Shown here in pieces: positions 16,625-24,879 of a DNA stretch of 64,000 nucleotides. A program made the position numbers and the translations under genes. The notes beneath the pieces are model-generated. The model worked only from the letters and a program-made list of their open reading frames with translations, had not been told where the DNA came from and searched no databases. The DNA comes from Hymenobacter properus (GTDB taxonomy: Bacteria; Bacteroidota; Bacteroidia; Cytophagales; Hymenobacteraceae), in the NCBI RefSeq assembly GCF_015694735.1, contig NZ_JADQDP010000001.1, forward strand, positions 992,001-1,056,000. Reading direction: 5' to 3'. Every line of letters starts with the position of its first letter. Positions within the stretch are counted from its first letter, which is position 1.

Positions 16625-17206
16625 ATGGCCATTGTAAATCCCGACGACCCCACGTTGCCGACCACCTGCGACACGTTCGCCTTCGACCCCGATTTGAACC
16701 CCGGCGATTGCTACACGCCGGACGTCAACGTGGGCCCGTGCTACAACCTCTACGGCTTTGACGAGCCGTTCAGCGCCGCTCCTACCGCCACCGAAATCGC
16801 CACCCGCCTGACCGCGGGCACGGGGGTAGGGCCGTTGGTGGGCGTGTTCAGCAAAGCCGCCAACACCGCTTCGACCATCCGCGTGGACCAGCGCGACGTG
16901 CCCATCCCCTCGAATCAGTCGTGGGCCGTGAAAATCACCAACACCAAGCCCGTGTACCGCGAGCTGGCCCGCCAAACCCAGAACGGCGGCATCAGCAAGC
17001 ACTGGTTTGCGGTCGATTCTAACGGCCAGTGGTTCGGCGGCCAGAACGGTATCTGCCCCCGCGCCGACGGCGGCCCGGCTTCCCTGCAGCTGAGCCAGGT
17101 GATTCCCACCGGTGAGCAGGAGCCCCAGACCATCGAGGGCACCATTAGCGCGTTCGGCAAGTTCGACGCGAAGGTGATTACCTCGCCGGTGGCCCTGGTG
17201 ATTTAA
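16625..17206 (+). CDS. Phage tail protein, unknown
   Basis: 193 residues from the ATG at 16625; the same frame is open far upstream but only as a shadow of the previous gene. The N-terminus is acidic and Cys-containing (TCDTFAFDPDLNPGDCYTPD), followed by beta-strand-rich sequence with many Asn, Gln and Thr, and a final segment ending SPVALVI. No known motif. A hairpin follows the gene, so it may end one transcription unit. Likely a tail tip or fibre-associated protein by position. Confidence 0.5.
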   Translation: MAIVNPDDPTLPTTCDTFAFDPDLNPGDCYTPDVNVGPCYNLYGFDEPFSAAPTATEIATRLTAGTGVGPLVGVFSKAANTASTIRVDQRDVPIPSNQSWAVKITNTKPVYRELARQTQNGGISKHWFAVDSNGQWFGGQNGICPRADGGPASLQLSQVIPTGEQEPQTIEGTISAFGKFDAKVITSPVALVI

Positions 17207-17225
17207 GCCGCCCGGTGTTCTGCTA

Positions 17226-17267
17226 AACAGCCCACTGCCAGCCTTTCCGGCCGCGCGGTGGGCTGTT
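17226..17267 (+). terminator. Hairpin after tail gene, weak T tract
   Basis: AACAGCCCAC pairs with GTGGGCTGTT around a GC-rich loop. The following bases (GCTGCTTT) are only moderately T-rich, so it may be an attenuator rather than a full terminator. Confidence 0.5.
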
Positions 17268-17280
17268 GCTGCTTTGTGGT

Positions 17281-18156
17281 ATGGCAGTACGGCGCACCCG
17301 CTCAGAACTATCTTCTCTCCGCCTTCAGCGCATCCCCGATAACCCGCTGAATGTTATCACGCCCGCTGACGTACGGGCGCAGATGGAGGACATGGACGCC
17401 TCTGCGCTCAATCTCTCCGATGATGGGCTACCTGTTGGGCCCGGCGGCGCGGGTTCTTACGGCGCGCTCACGGGCCTGCCTACGGATAGCGCACCGCTGG
17501 CGGCATTGTTACGCCGCGGCCCCAACCAGCGCCCCGACCTCTGGAAAGAAGTGCGCTACATGACCCGGGCCGAAGCCAACGCGGGCAGCGGGGGCGATGT
17601 CTTCGAGGAGCTGGACTTTAGCACCTGCTGCATCTTCACGACCGTCATTGTCGAGTTCTACCGCGAAACGCCCACCAGTAACCTGGTGTACGGGCAGAAG
17701 CTGGTGGCGCAGTACGACGGCGGCCCTTCGCCAGCGTACCAGGTGGCCCGCCACGGCGGCTTTGCCACGGGCACGGGCGAAACCGTGCCGGCCAAGTGGG
17801 TGAAGGTGGAAGAGGTGAAAGCCGCCCTGCCCTACGTCAGCGTGCCGGCGGGCTACCCCTTCGTGACCACGCAGTACGTGAGCGCCTACGTGCCCGACGC
17901 CGCCACCGAGCAGTTTTTCCACCCGCGCACCGATGGGCCCCACCCGGCCCCGACCAGCCAGGAGGGCGACCCCGTGCACTGGCTGCCGGTCAGCAGCGCG
18001 GACGTGCCGCAGGGCTCCTTTCAACCCATTGCCGCGAACCAATACGGCGCGCACCCCGCCTTTGCCGACCAGGCCACCCTGAATGCCTACCTGCTGGGCC
18101 GGCTGTCCGGCACCCCCGCCGAATCCGCCTCTTTCACCGACGCCACCCCCGCCTAA
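17281..18156 (+). CDS. Phage tail-fibre-like protein
   Basis: 291 residues from ATG 17281; alternative in-frame codons start a few residues upstream inside the hairpin. Contains a soluble beta-rich body and ends with RLSGTPAESASFTDATPA. The same ending recurs in the next gene. It lies just before the esterase-bearing tail protein, so it may be a fibre or fibre adaptor. No enzymatic motif seen. Confidence 0.5.
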   Translation: MAVRRTRSELSSLRLQRIPDNPLNVITPADVRAQMEDMDASALNLSDDGLPVGPGGAGSYGALTGLPTDSAPLAALLRRGPNQRPDLWKEVRYMTRAEANAGSGGDVFEELDFSTCCIFTTVIVEFYRETPTSNLVYGQKLVAQYDGGPSPAYQVARHGGFATGTGETVPAKWVKVEEVKAALPYVSVPAGYPFVTTQYVSAYVPDAATEQFFHPRTDGPHPAPTSQEGDPVHWLPVSSADVPQGSFQPIAANQYGAHPAFADQATLNAYLLGRLSGTPAESASFTDATPA

Positions 18157-18159
18157 CGC

Positions 18160-18375
18160 ATGGCCGCCTCCGACCTCATTGACCGCCTGAAAGCCAAGGT
18201 TCCCCACCCGCCCACGGCCGAAGCCACCGCCAGCATCCCCGTGCAGCAAAAGCACCTGGCCGCCGACGACGTGGACCTGGGCTTTCTGCTTGCCGACATC
18301 CTCACGCGCCTGCAAGCCCTGGAAGGGGGCACGCCCGCCGAAACCGCCACTTATACCGACGCCACCCCCGCTTAA
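18160..18375 (+). CDS. Small phage tail protein sharing a C-terminal motif with its neighbour
   Basis: 71 residues: an amphipathic start (ASDLIDRLKAKVPHPPTAE), a helix (DDVDLGFLLADILTRLQAL) and the ending EGGTPAETATYTDATPA, nearly the same as the ending of the gene before it. The start is three bases after the previous stop and its own stop lies two bases before the next start. It could be a small adaptor that binds the same partner as the larger protein. Confidence 0.55.
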   Translation: MAASDLIDRLKAKVPHPPTAEATASIPVQQKHLAADDVDLGFLLADILTRLQALEGGTPAETATYTDATPA

Positions 18376-18377
18376 TC

Positions 18378-20474
18378 ATGGCCAACCAGATTCTCGCCAA
18401 AGCCACCGCCAACAACACCAGCAAGGCCGTGGAATTTAAACACCCCACGGCTGGCACCTGGCACCTGGGTGTCCTCAACAACAGCTCGGGCAAGTACGAG
18501 CTGCTGCTGGGCAACGGCGGCGCGGGCGGCCCGGCCATCGCAGCGGGCTCCTATACGGGCTTGAAGTGCCGGCTGGTGGGCACCACCACCGAGTACGGGT
18601 TTAGCGGCGCGGCCGTGACGGTTTTGGGCACCACGCTTCCCTCCAACGCCGCCAAGATGATGCTGCTCATGGGCCAGAGCAACGAGGTGGGCATTGCCGA
18701 CAGCGAGCTGATTGCCACCACCCCGGAGCTGGCCGCCGTCACGCCCGCCCTGCTGCGCGAATTTCAGCGCGTTAAAATCTGGAATCCCACGTCCCACGCC
18801 TGGGAGAAGCTGCAAGTCGGCGTCAACAACCTGTCCTGGACGCTTCCCGGCGACCACCAGTGCTACGGCCCCGAGCTGGGCATTGCACAAGCTTGGGAAG
18901 ACCTCAACGCCACCGAGGTGCTCTACCTCTACAAGTTCGCCCGCTCCGGCGTGGGCATTGCCTACTTCGACCCGGCCAACACGCAGAGCTACTACCCGCA
19001 GATTCGCACCGAAATAAACGAGGCGAAAGCGGCCCTGGCAAGCCAGGGGCTGACGCCTAACGTGGTGGGTGTTTCGTGGAACCAGGGCGAGAGCGACGCC
19101 GGCGATACCGCTTACGCTGCCAAGGCGCAGGCGCTGGAAGATGGGCTGCTGGCCGACACTCTGACCGCCGCAACTACGCGCTGGGCCATTGGCGAGGTGA
19201 AGACCGACACGGTAGTACCGGCGCAGCAGGCCGTGTGGGCGGGCAACAACGCCGCCACGCACGTCCTCATCCCAACCGCCTCGTACCTCACCCACGACGG
19301 GTTGCACTACGACGTGCGCACTATGTTCAACATGGGCGACGTAGACATCTACAACGCCATCTTCCAAACCAACCGGGCGCGGCGCTTCGCCAACGCGGGC
19401 GGCACGGCCCCGGCCGCGCCAACCATTACCAGCTTCACTCCCACGAGTGGGGCGGTGAGCAGCACGGTGGTCATCACGGGCACCAACCTAACCGGCGCTA
19501 CGGCCGTGGCAATCAACAACTTGGCGGTGGCCAGCTTCGTGGTGAACTCGGCCACGCAGGTCACGGCCACGCTCAGCGGCAGCCAAACCACGGGCACCGT
19601 CAAGGTCACTACGCCCGGTGGCACGGCCACCAGCACCGGCACATTTACCGTGACGACCAGTGCCCCCGCGCTGCCGGTGACGCTTTACTACCAGTCCGAG
19701 CCCAAGATTGCGGCTTTCCCAGGCCCCTGGGACGTGGCGGGCAACGTGGGCGACGGCCCGGGCGGCGCGTCCTATTTGCTTGGCGCAGACGGTTTTCGTG
19801 GCATCTCCTTCACCGGCACCGGCTTTCGGCTACTGCACGCGAGCTACGGCGGGCTGTCGCAGAAATACGAAGTGTACGTTGATGGCGTATTGTATGACAC
19901 GGTGTACGAGGCAACGGACAACTCGTTGCGGGCCGTCATTACGGTGGCGGGGCTGCCCAATGCGCAGCACCACGTTCAGGTGGTCGGCCGCACGGTGTAC
20001 GGCGCTTACGCTTGGCTGGGGCAAGTGGAAATCACGGGCACGCTCGAAACCTACACCGGCCCGACCACCATCCCCGCGCGGGTGAGCGCCGGCATCTTGG
20101 GCCTCGGCACACACGAGCAGGACGACCCGGCTTGGCTGCTGACCGGCTCTTTTGGCTCGGCCAGCAACGGCATCGAAGCAGGCGGTTCGGGCCTGTTCAC
20201 GCTCACCACAGGCGATAAGGGCGAAGTCTACCTGGAAGCCGCGGTGGACTTCGTGTTCGACCTGGTTCACTCCACCATTGCCGGCTACCACACCACCTAC
20301 ACGGTGGACGTGACCGGCTTGCCGCAGGCCACGGTGGACATCAGCACCGACGCGGGCACCAGTTCTTATGCCGTGCGCTACACCTCGCCCACCATCCCGG
20401 CCGGCAAGCACTTGCTGCGCCTGACGGCGCTGGGAATGCTTTCCATTGACCGCATTGTGGTGCGCGCCGCTTAA
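18378..20474 (+). CDS. Phage tail protein with SGNH/SASA carbohydrate esterase and IPT/TIG domain
   Basis: 698 residues. After a 90-residue N-terminal part, an SGNH-type esterase domain (about 95-335) shows LLMGQSNEVG with Ser101 as the likely nucleophile, WNQGESDAG as block III, and HDGLH with Asp307/His310 as the rest of the triad; this matches the sialate/acetylxylan esterase (SASA) family. An IPT/TIG immunoglobulin-like domain follows (about 350-430), then two beta-rich, probably carbohydrate-binding modules. It is the last large tail gene before lysis genes, so it probably deacetylates host surface polysaccharide during adsorption. The substrate is unknown. Confidence 0.8.
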   Translation: MANQILAKATANNTSKAVEFKHPTAGTWHLGVLNNSSGKYELLLGNGGAGGPAIAAGSYTGLKCRLVGTTTEYGFSGAAVTVLGTTLPSNAAKMMLLMGQSNEVGIADSELIATTPELAAVTPALLREFQRVKIWNPTSHAWEKLQVGVNNLSWTLPGDHQCYGPELGIAQAWEDLNATEVLYLYKFARSGVGIAYFDPANTQSYYPQIRTEINEAKAALASQGLTPNVVGVSWNQGESDAGDTAYAAKAQALEDGLLADTLTAATTRWAIGEVKTDTVVPAQQAVWAGNNAATHVLIPTASYLTHDGLHYDVRTMFNMGDVDIYNAIFQTNRARRFANAGGTAPAAPTITSFTPTSGAVSSTVVITGTNLTGATAVAINNLAVASFVVNSATQVTATLSGSQTTGTVKVTTPGGTATSTGTFTVTTSAPALPVTLYYQSEPKIAAFPGPWDVAGNVGDGPGGASYLLGADGFRGISFTGTGFRLLHASYGGLSQKYEVYVDGVLYDTVYEATDNSLRAVITVAGLPNAQHHVQVVGRTVYGAYAWLGQVEITGTLETYTGPTTIPARVSAGILGLGTHEQDDPAWLLTGSFGSASNGIEAGGSGLFTLTTGDKGEVYLEAAVDFVFDLVHSTIAGYHTTYTVDVTGLPQATVDISTDAGTSSYAVRYTSPTIPAGKHLLRLTALGMLSIDRIVVRAA

Positions 20475-20629
20475 CCCCGTTCCTCTTCCCGCTGCTCCGA
20501 TGCCAACCCCTCCTCAAAATTCTGCATGTCTTCCTCGTCCAGCAGCGGATAGGGGTAGTGGGACGCGGAACGGCCCGCTTTCAACAAGTCGCGCACCCAT
20601 TGGCGCAGGCGGTTCCACAGATTTTTCAT
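20471..20629 (-). CDS. Small acidic protein on the opposite strand
   Basis: 52 residues from ATG 20629 (MKNLWNRLRQWVRDLLKAG, then YPYPLLDEEDMQNFEEGLA). Basic amphipathic helix first, acidic tail second. Its stop overlaps the stop of the esterase gene. The composition is protein-like and the start is cleanly placed, but no family is recognised and it may not be expressed. Confidence 0.4.
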   Translation of the reverse strand: MKNLWNRLRQWVRDLLKAGRSASHYPYPLLDEEDMQNFEEGLASEQREEERG

Positions 20630-20772
20630 TTGGTAGAAAGTAAGGCAGGGGTCAAAGCTACCGTTTCCCTTACCCAATACAAGCCGAGCTACACAGAATA
20701 CTATTTTCTGCTTTCCTGCTACCGCTTCCGCCGGCCCTGGGCCCACCTCTTCATCTCTGCCACCCCTGCTTC

Positions 20773-21099
20773 ATGGCTGCCCTCAAAGTCAACCCCGACA
20801 ACTCGCTCACCATCCCGTTCCCGCTGCTGGCCATTCTGCTGACCTTCTGCCTGGCCGTGGCGGCGTGGGGCGGCAGCATCCGCAACGACGTGGCCGACAA
20901 CAAGCGCGAAGTAGCCGAGCTGAAGCAGTGGAAAGCCGAGCACGAAAAGCGGGCCGCCGAGCAACTGGCCCAGGTGCTGGCCGCCAACGCCAAAACGGAA
21001 GCCGCAGCGGCCGACTACTACGCCCGCCAAACGGCCCAGAACGCCGCCATCCAAGAAACCCTGACCAACGTGCGCATCACGTTGGCCGCCAAACGCTAG
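20773..21099 (+). CDS. Phage membrane protein with coiled coil (lysis region)
   Basis: 108 residues: a short cytoplasmic start, one membrane segment (IPFPLLAILLTFCLAVAAWGG) and a long Ala/Glu/Lys coiled coil. This topology is that of an inner-membrane spanin or an accessory lysis protein. The next gene encodes a lipoprotein and follows after four bases, which fits a spanin-like pair. The pairing is inferred from order and topology. Confidence 0.5.
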   Translation: MAALKVNPDNSLTIPFPLLAILLTFCLAVAAWGGSIRNDVADNKREVAELKQWKAEHEKRAAEQLAQVLAANAKTEAAAADYYARQTAQNAAIQETLTNVRITLAAKR

Positions 21100-21103
21100 C
21101 CGT

Positions 21104-21778
21104 ATGAAACACTCCGTATTCCTCCTGTTTGTTGTGCTGTTCACCAGCTGCGCCGGCTTCCGAGAAGCCCAGCAGCGCCGCCGCGTGGCCAAAGCCGAGC
21201 AGGTGCTGGCCACATACAAACGCGACACCCCGCCCGACCAGCAGCTCACCAACCTGGTGGCCGCGCATCCGGAGCTCGAAGGCAAGACGGTGCGCGTGGT
21301 GACCAAAACCGACACGCTGCGCGTCCCCGGCGCCACGGTCACCGTCACGCTGCCCGCCGTCAGCACGGCCGCCACGGATAACGCGCTGGTCGATTCGCTC
21401 ATGCGCTCGGCCGCCTCGCAGTTGCACGCCAAGGACTCGCTGGCCTACGCGGCACGGTTGCGGGCCATCCTCGCGGCCCGGCCCAAGCTGAGCCGCGACA
21501 CGCTGGTGCAGCGGCTGGGTGTGCTGACCGTGCGCACCTGGGTAGACCGGCAGGGCCGGCCCCACACCACCGTCACCAGCGCGCCCCAAAAATTCGGGTA
21601 CGCAAAGGAGGTGCACGAGACGGGGCCGGTGGTGGTGCGCAAGGAAATGACCACCTGGGAGCGCATCTGGCTCTTCATTAAAGACGCCAGCCTGCTGCTG
21701 GTGCTGCTGATTGTGGGCGGGGTGGTGCTGGTTATCGCCGTGGTGGCACGCCGCCGCAGAAAGGAGCCCGCCGCATGA
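21104..21778 (+). CDS. Phage lipoprotein with C-terminal membrane anchor (spanin-like?)
   Basis: 224 residues. Starts with a lipoprotein signal (MKHSVFLLFVVLFTSC, lipobox Cys16), then a charged helical region, a Thr/Val-rich segment, and near the end a membrane span (LLLVLLIVGGVVLVIAVVA) followed by a basic tail. A protein with a lipid anchor at one end and a transmembrane anchor at the other could bridge outer and inner membranes, similar in principle to a unimolecular spanin. That role is inferred. Its stop overlaps the next start (GCATGA). Confidence 0.5.
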   Translation: MKHSVFLLFVVLFTSCAGFREAQQRRRVAKAEQVLATYKRDTPPDQQLTNLVAAHPELEGKTVRVVTKTDTLRVPGATVTVTLPAVSTAATDNALVDSLMRSAASQLHAKDSLAYAARLRAILAARPKLSRDTLVQRLGVLTVRTWVDRQGRPHTTVTSAPQKFGYAKEVHETGPVVVRKEMTTWERIWLFIKDASLLLVLLIVGGVVLVIAVVARRRRKEPAA

Positions 21779-22161
21779 TTACGCTGCCCGCTTCGATTAC
21801 CTGGTTTGCCTTGTGGTCGCTCTTTGGCTGGAGCCTATTGGCATTCCTGCTGTGGCTCTGGCTGCGGCACGAGCTGACGCCTGCCCGCTTTCTCACCATC
21901 TGGGAAAGCGAGAACGTGCTCAGCATCCGGCTGGTGCTGGCCACGGCCGTGGTACTCTTTACGCTGTGCATGCAGGGCGCGGCCCGCATCTCTGACGCCA
22001 TGGCCACCACCAACTACGGCTTTGCGGCCGTGCTGCTGGGCTTGGGCACGGCCAAGGTGGTGGGCAAGGCATTTGCCAGCCGCCCAGCTACGCAAATCAA
22101 TGCCCCCAAGTCGGAAATCGACGCCAAAAATTCCACTATTAAAACCGGTGATACCGAATAA
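21775..22161 (+). CDS. Holin-like membrane protein
   Basis: 128 residues with three likely membrane segments (about 8-30, 50-68 and 79-97) and a hydrophilic C-terminal tail (NAPKSEIDAKNSTIKTGDTE). It precedes the endolysin gene by three bases. Size, topology and position are those of a class I-type holin, which forms the membrane holes that release endolysin. No sequence family recognised. Confidence 0.55.
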   Translation: MITLPASITWFALWSLFGWSLLAFLLWLWLRHELTPARFLTIWESENVLSIRLVLATAVVLFTLCMQGAARISDAMATTNYGFAAVLLGLGTAKVVGKAFASRPATQINAPKSEIDAKNSTIKTGDTE

Positions 22162-22164
22162 GCC

Positions 22165-22710
22165 ATGGCTACGCTCCCCAAACAATTCAACTACCTGGCC
22201 GGCAAAACCGGTCCCAAGGTGCTCATCGAAGCGCTGCGCTGGCTGGGCGTGAAAGAGGCGCCCGGGCCCAATGTGGACAACCCCGCCATCCTGGCGTGGG
22301 CCGCTTTCGTGGGCGCCAGCTCTTACTACAAGCACGACGCCACGCCGTGGTGTGCGCTGTTCATGTCTTTCGTGGTGAAAATGGCCAGCTTCCCGCTGCC
22401 GCATGACCCGTTGCGGGCGCTGAGCTGGGCCACGTTCGGTACGGCCGTACCCGCCGGGCAAGCCAGCTTGGGCGACGTGCTGGTGATGGCCCGTGACGGC
22501 GGCGGCCACGTGACGATGTACGTGGGCGAAGACGACACCCACTACTACGGCCTGGGCGGCAACCAAGGCGACAGCGTGTGCATCGCTGGCTTCCCCAAGG
22601 GGCGCATCGCCTACGTGCGCCGCTGCCCGTGGCGCAACCAGCAGCCCGACGACGTGCGCCCCATCCGCATCAACGCGGCCGGCGTGGTCAAGGCTGTAAG
22701 CGAATCCTGA
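22165..22710 (+). CDS. Endolysin, CHAP-like cysteine peptidase (TIGR02594 type)
   Basis: 181 residues with no signal peptide. The NlpC/P60-CHAP-like fold is recognisable: an EALRWLGVKEAPGP opening, PWCALFMSF with Cys63 as nucleophile, GGHVTMYVGED with His115, and GLGGNQGDSV with Asn133 as third residue. This family cleaves peptidoglycan peptide bonds. It follows the holin-like gene by three bases and so is the lysis enzyme of the prophage. Confidence 0.85.
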   Translation: MATLPKQFNYLAGKTGPKVLIEALRWLGVKEAPGPNVDNPAILAWAAFVGASSYYKHDATPWCALFMSFVVKMASFPLPHDPLRALSWATFGTAVPAGQASLGDVLVMARDGGGHVTMYVGEDDTHYYGLGGNQGDSVCIAGFPKGRIAYVRRCPWRNQQPDDVRPIRINAAGVVKAVSES

Positions 22711-22756
22711 TTCACGCGCTCCTAATCCTTATTCCTCACTCTTAATTCTTAATGGT

Positions 22757-22939
22757 ATGAAATTCCTCTCAGGTTGGCTCGGCGCACTCGCCGGCATCGT
22801 TGTGGCCGGCATCGTGCTCGGCATTATGGTTCTGGTCACGAAAACCGACGCACCCTCGCGGCCGCTGTATTTTGTGGCGGCCCTGGCGGCCTTCGTCTTA
22901 TTTGCTTTCGTTGGCGCCAAAAATACCCGGCGCTCGTGA
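22757..22939 (+). CDS. Small two-span membrane protein
   Basis: 60 residues: two hydrophobic segments (LGALAGIVVAGIVLGIMVLV and YFVAALAAFVLFAFVG) with a short basic loop between. Its stop overlaps the GTG start of the next gene, so the two are probably translated together. Position after lysis genes suggests prophage cargo. Function unknown. Confidence 0.5.
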   Translation: MKFLSGWLGALAGIVVAGIVLGIMVLVTKTDAPSRPLYFVAALAAFVLFAFVGAKNTRRS

Positions 22940-23517
22940 AGCCCTGGCTCATCGTCGCCATTGTCTTGGGCCAGCTCGTCGGGCTGGCCTTTGCTTATTA
23001 TGCCCCGCGCTTCTGGATAAAGCGCGACGTGGGCGACTTTAATAAAGACCCAGCGGCCGATACCTTCCACGATGTCTTTCACCGGCAACGGCTGACGTGG
23101 CGCATTGCCTTCGACGTGGTGGCCGCGTTGGTGTGCTCGGCCCCTCTGCTTTGGAGTGGGGCGCCCCTCTCCTTCTGGGTTGGGGCCGTGGGCCTGGCCA
23201 GCATCGGAGGCGCTTACTTCTTTTTCAAGTTCAACCCGGGCTTGAGCTTGGCGCGCGGCTTGGCCTACGTGCAGCAGTATTACGTCAGTTTCGACCCGCG
23301 CGCGGCGTGGTGGCCCGATAGGTGGCTGGCGGGCCGGGCGAAGAAGGCCATTCCTTGGGGGCCCACCACCTTGAATTGGGAAGAGGCTGATGCACTCGAC
23401 AAGAAGCGCCGGGCCTACGCTGCCCGCGAGCTGGAGCTGCTCTGCCGCTGGGTGCTGGCGCTGGGCATCGTCACCTACGGCGTTTGCGCTGTGCTGTCGT
23501 GGCGACTAATGTTATAA
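22936..23517 (+). CDS. Multi-span membrane protein, prophage cargo
   Basis: 193 residues from a GTG overlapping the previous TGA; the same frame is open further upstream but overlaps the small membrane gene. Four hydrophobic segments (about 3-20, 55-70, 78-93 and 167-188) surround a hydrophilic region with YVQQYYVSFDPRAAWWPDRWLAGRAK. No family recognised. Together with the small upstream protein it may form a membrane complex, for instance for superinfection exclusion. This is inference. Confidence 0.5.
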   Translation: MKPWLIVAIVLGQLVGLAFAYYAPRFWIKRDVGDFNKDPAADTFHDVFHRQRLTWRIAFDVVAALVCSAPLLWSGAPLSFWVGAVGLASIGGAYFFFKFNPGLSLARGLAYVQQYYVSFDPRAAWWPDRWLAGRAKKAIPWGPTTLNWEEADALDKKRRAYAARELELLCRWVLALGIVTYGVCAVLSWRLML

Positions 23518-23699
23518 GTTGGACACCAGCTGCTGGCCAAGCTGAGGAAACACCAGAGACGTAAACGGATTAACAGCCTTGAAAAAAACTGTTAGTATAA
23601 ATCCACACTTTGCTTACATTTGCTCCTTTCCGTTAAGGCTAAAACCCCCCACCATTTCACTGTTGGCGCAGTGGAATAATGAGGGGCTAGGCGAAGGAG

Positions 23700-23864
23700 T
23701 TACTCCTTGTTAGCGGTGATAAGTTTGGCCAGCAGTATCAATGCCGGTCCGATTCGCTTCAGGAGCGATGGCTTGCAGATGCCAATGATGAGAATCACGG
23801 CAACGAAAAGCGAGATTAGCAGAAGCTTCAATTCTTCTAATCCCAATGAAAACGATACGTGCAT
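23700..23864 (-). CDS. 54-residue membrane peptide
   Basis: Reads MHVSFSLGLEELKLLLIS, continues with a strong hydrophobic span (LFVAVILIIGIC), then KPSLLKRIGPALILLAKLI and an acidic end. A hairpin terminator lies just upstream of its start. Hydrophobicity and Lys/Arg placement look protein-like, but there is no family match and no clear promoter. Confidence 0.4.
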   Translation of the reverse strand: MHVSFSLGLEELKLLLISLFVAVILIIGICKPSLLKRIGPALILLAKLITANKE

Positions 23865-23880
23865 TTACGTGTCGGTATCG

Positions 23881-23917
23881 CCACAAAAGGGCTGCCACTG
23901 GCAGCCTTTTTTTGTGG
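23881..23917 (+). terminator. Hairpin terminator
   Basis: AGGGCTGCC pairs with GGCAGCCTTT around ACT, with T runs after it and further outer pairing of CCACAAAA with TTTTGTGG. It probably ends rightward transcription from the phage membrane genes. Confidence 0.7.
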
Positions 23918-24134
23918 CCAGTGGAGGGTTGCTACGGGTTCGCGTCTTGGCCTACATTGGATTGGGTCGTTAAGGCAGTTGTGAAAGAGCAGAACCGAAG
24001 GCTGGGGCAGCAGCCGACGGGCAGTTATTCAATTCCGGAAATTACCTCTTGTGTTTTCCGACGACAAGGAAAAGTTCCGGAAGTTTTCCACATATAGCTT
24101 AAACAGCCACACTAAGGCGCTTTGTATTAGAAGC
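23918..24134. other. Non-coding stretch at the right end of the prophage
   Basis: No frame with convincing codon use is seen between the hairpin and the next terminator. If the prophage has a right attachment site near the tRNA, it would lie between here and 24,880, but no duplicated tRNA segment is visible within this window. Confidence 0.3.
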
Positions 24135-24167
24135 AAAAAAGCCTCGACCAACCGGCCGGGGCTTTTT
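24135..24167. terminator. Hairpin terminator
   Basis: AAAAAAGCC and GGCTTTTT flank a stem that pairs GCCTCG with CCGGGGC around ACCAACCGG. It lies just upstream of a 42-residue gene. Confidence 0.6.
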
Positions 24168-24181
24168 CGTATCATTGCGCC

Positions 24182-24310
24182 ATGCGCTACGACCCCCACA
24201 ACCAATACGACGACGATGTACCCTGGTGGGCCAAGGTGCTGGGTGTGGCCGTGCTGTGTGGGCTGGTATGGGGGCTGCTCTGGGTGGTGAAGTGGTTTGA
24301 GCACCACTAG
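24182..24310 (+). CDS. 42-residue single-span membrane protein
   Basis: Reads MRYDPHNQYDDDVPWW, then a membrane span (AKVLGVAVLCGLVWGLLWVV) and KWFEHH. Acidic outside, positively charged after the span. The ATG follows a terminator, so it has its own transcript start nearby. Its last codons overlap the end of the convergent gene. No family recognised. Confidence 0.5.
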   Translation: MRYDPHNQYDDDVPWWAKVLGVAVLCGLVWGLLWVVKWFEHH

Positions 24311-24516
24311 CCCGGGTGCCCGATGGGCCGCAGCTCGTCTTCGAAGTAACAATCCCAGTGCGGCGGCCCGAGCCAGTACACGGCCATCCGGTGGTTCATT
24401 CCGTTTGGCAGCCGCGTCATGACCCAGCCCCGCCAGCGCACCACGTAGACGGGGCCGGGCCAGCGCAGTTGCACCAGGTTGCCCACGTCGTAACCGAATT
24501 GGCCGTAGGGAATCAT
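24307..24516 (-). CDS. Small protein, unknown
   Basis: 69 residues, rich in Trp, Tyr, Pro and Gly (NLVQLRWPGPVYVVRWRGWVM). It looks like a small beta-barrel-type fold of the kind that carries a V-x-L-(K/R)-S/W-G-G-P core, but I cannot name a family. It starts within the stop of the upstream gene (ATGA-type overlap), so the pair is co-translated. Confidence 0.5.
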   Translation of the reverse strand: MIPYGQFGYDVGNLVQLRWPGPVYVVRWRGWVMTRLPNGMNHRMAVYWLGPPHWDCYFEDELRPIGHPG

Positions 24517-24785
24517 TCTGTTTCCGGCATCCAGTCCGGCAGCTTCACAAACGCCGCGTAGTCCGGCAAGCGGTCGTCTTCGCTGCCGGCTTCGAAGGCA
24601 AAGCAGAACTCGACCTCTTCCGCCACCGTGTCGTAGGCCAGCTCGGCGTAGAAGCCATCAGGTAGTTGGTAGAGCAGCGCTGCCCGGTGGAAGTCATCCC
24701 AGCGCCGGGCCAGATAGGTGCCCACCCGGTAGACGTAGGCCTGCTGCACTTCGTCGGAGAGGTTGTTAAAATCGTGGAGGGTCAT
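24513..24785 (-). CDS. Small acidic protein, unknown
   Basis: 90 residues (MTLHDFNNLSDEVQQAYVYRVGTYLARR...). The sequence is consistent with a soluble globular protein: hydrophobic core positions, many Asp and Glu. It overlaps the downstream gene by four bases. Similar short proteins are common accessory genes in Hymenobacter-like genomes. No function can be assigned. Confidence 0.55.
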   Translation of the reverse strand: MTLHDFNNLSDEVQQAYVYRVGTYLARRWDDFHRAALLYQLPDGFYAELAYDTVAEEVEFCFAFEAGSEDDRLPDYAAFVKLPDWMPETE

Positions 24786-24842
24786 GGCCTAATTTGCTGC
24801 CTGAATCAATTAATTTCACACACCTTCTCGCACACCTTTAGC

Positions 24843-24878
24843 AAAAATGCCCCTCACCATAACGTGAGAGGCATTTTT
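24843..24878 (-). terminator. Terminator of the tRNA gene
   Basis: AAAAATGCC and GGCATTTTT flank a CTCAC/GTGAG stem around a CATAAC loop. On the minus strand it directly follows the tRNA 3' end and ends in T residues. Confidence 0.8.
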
Positions 24879-24879
24879 G

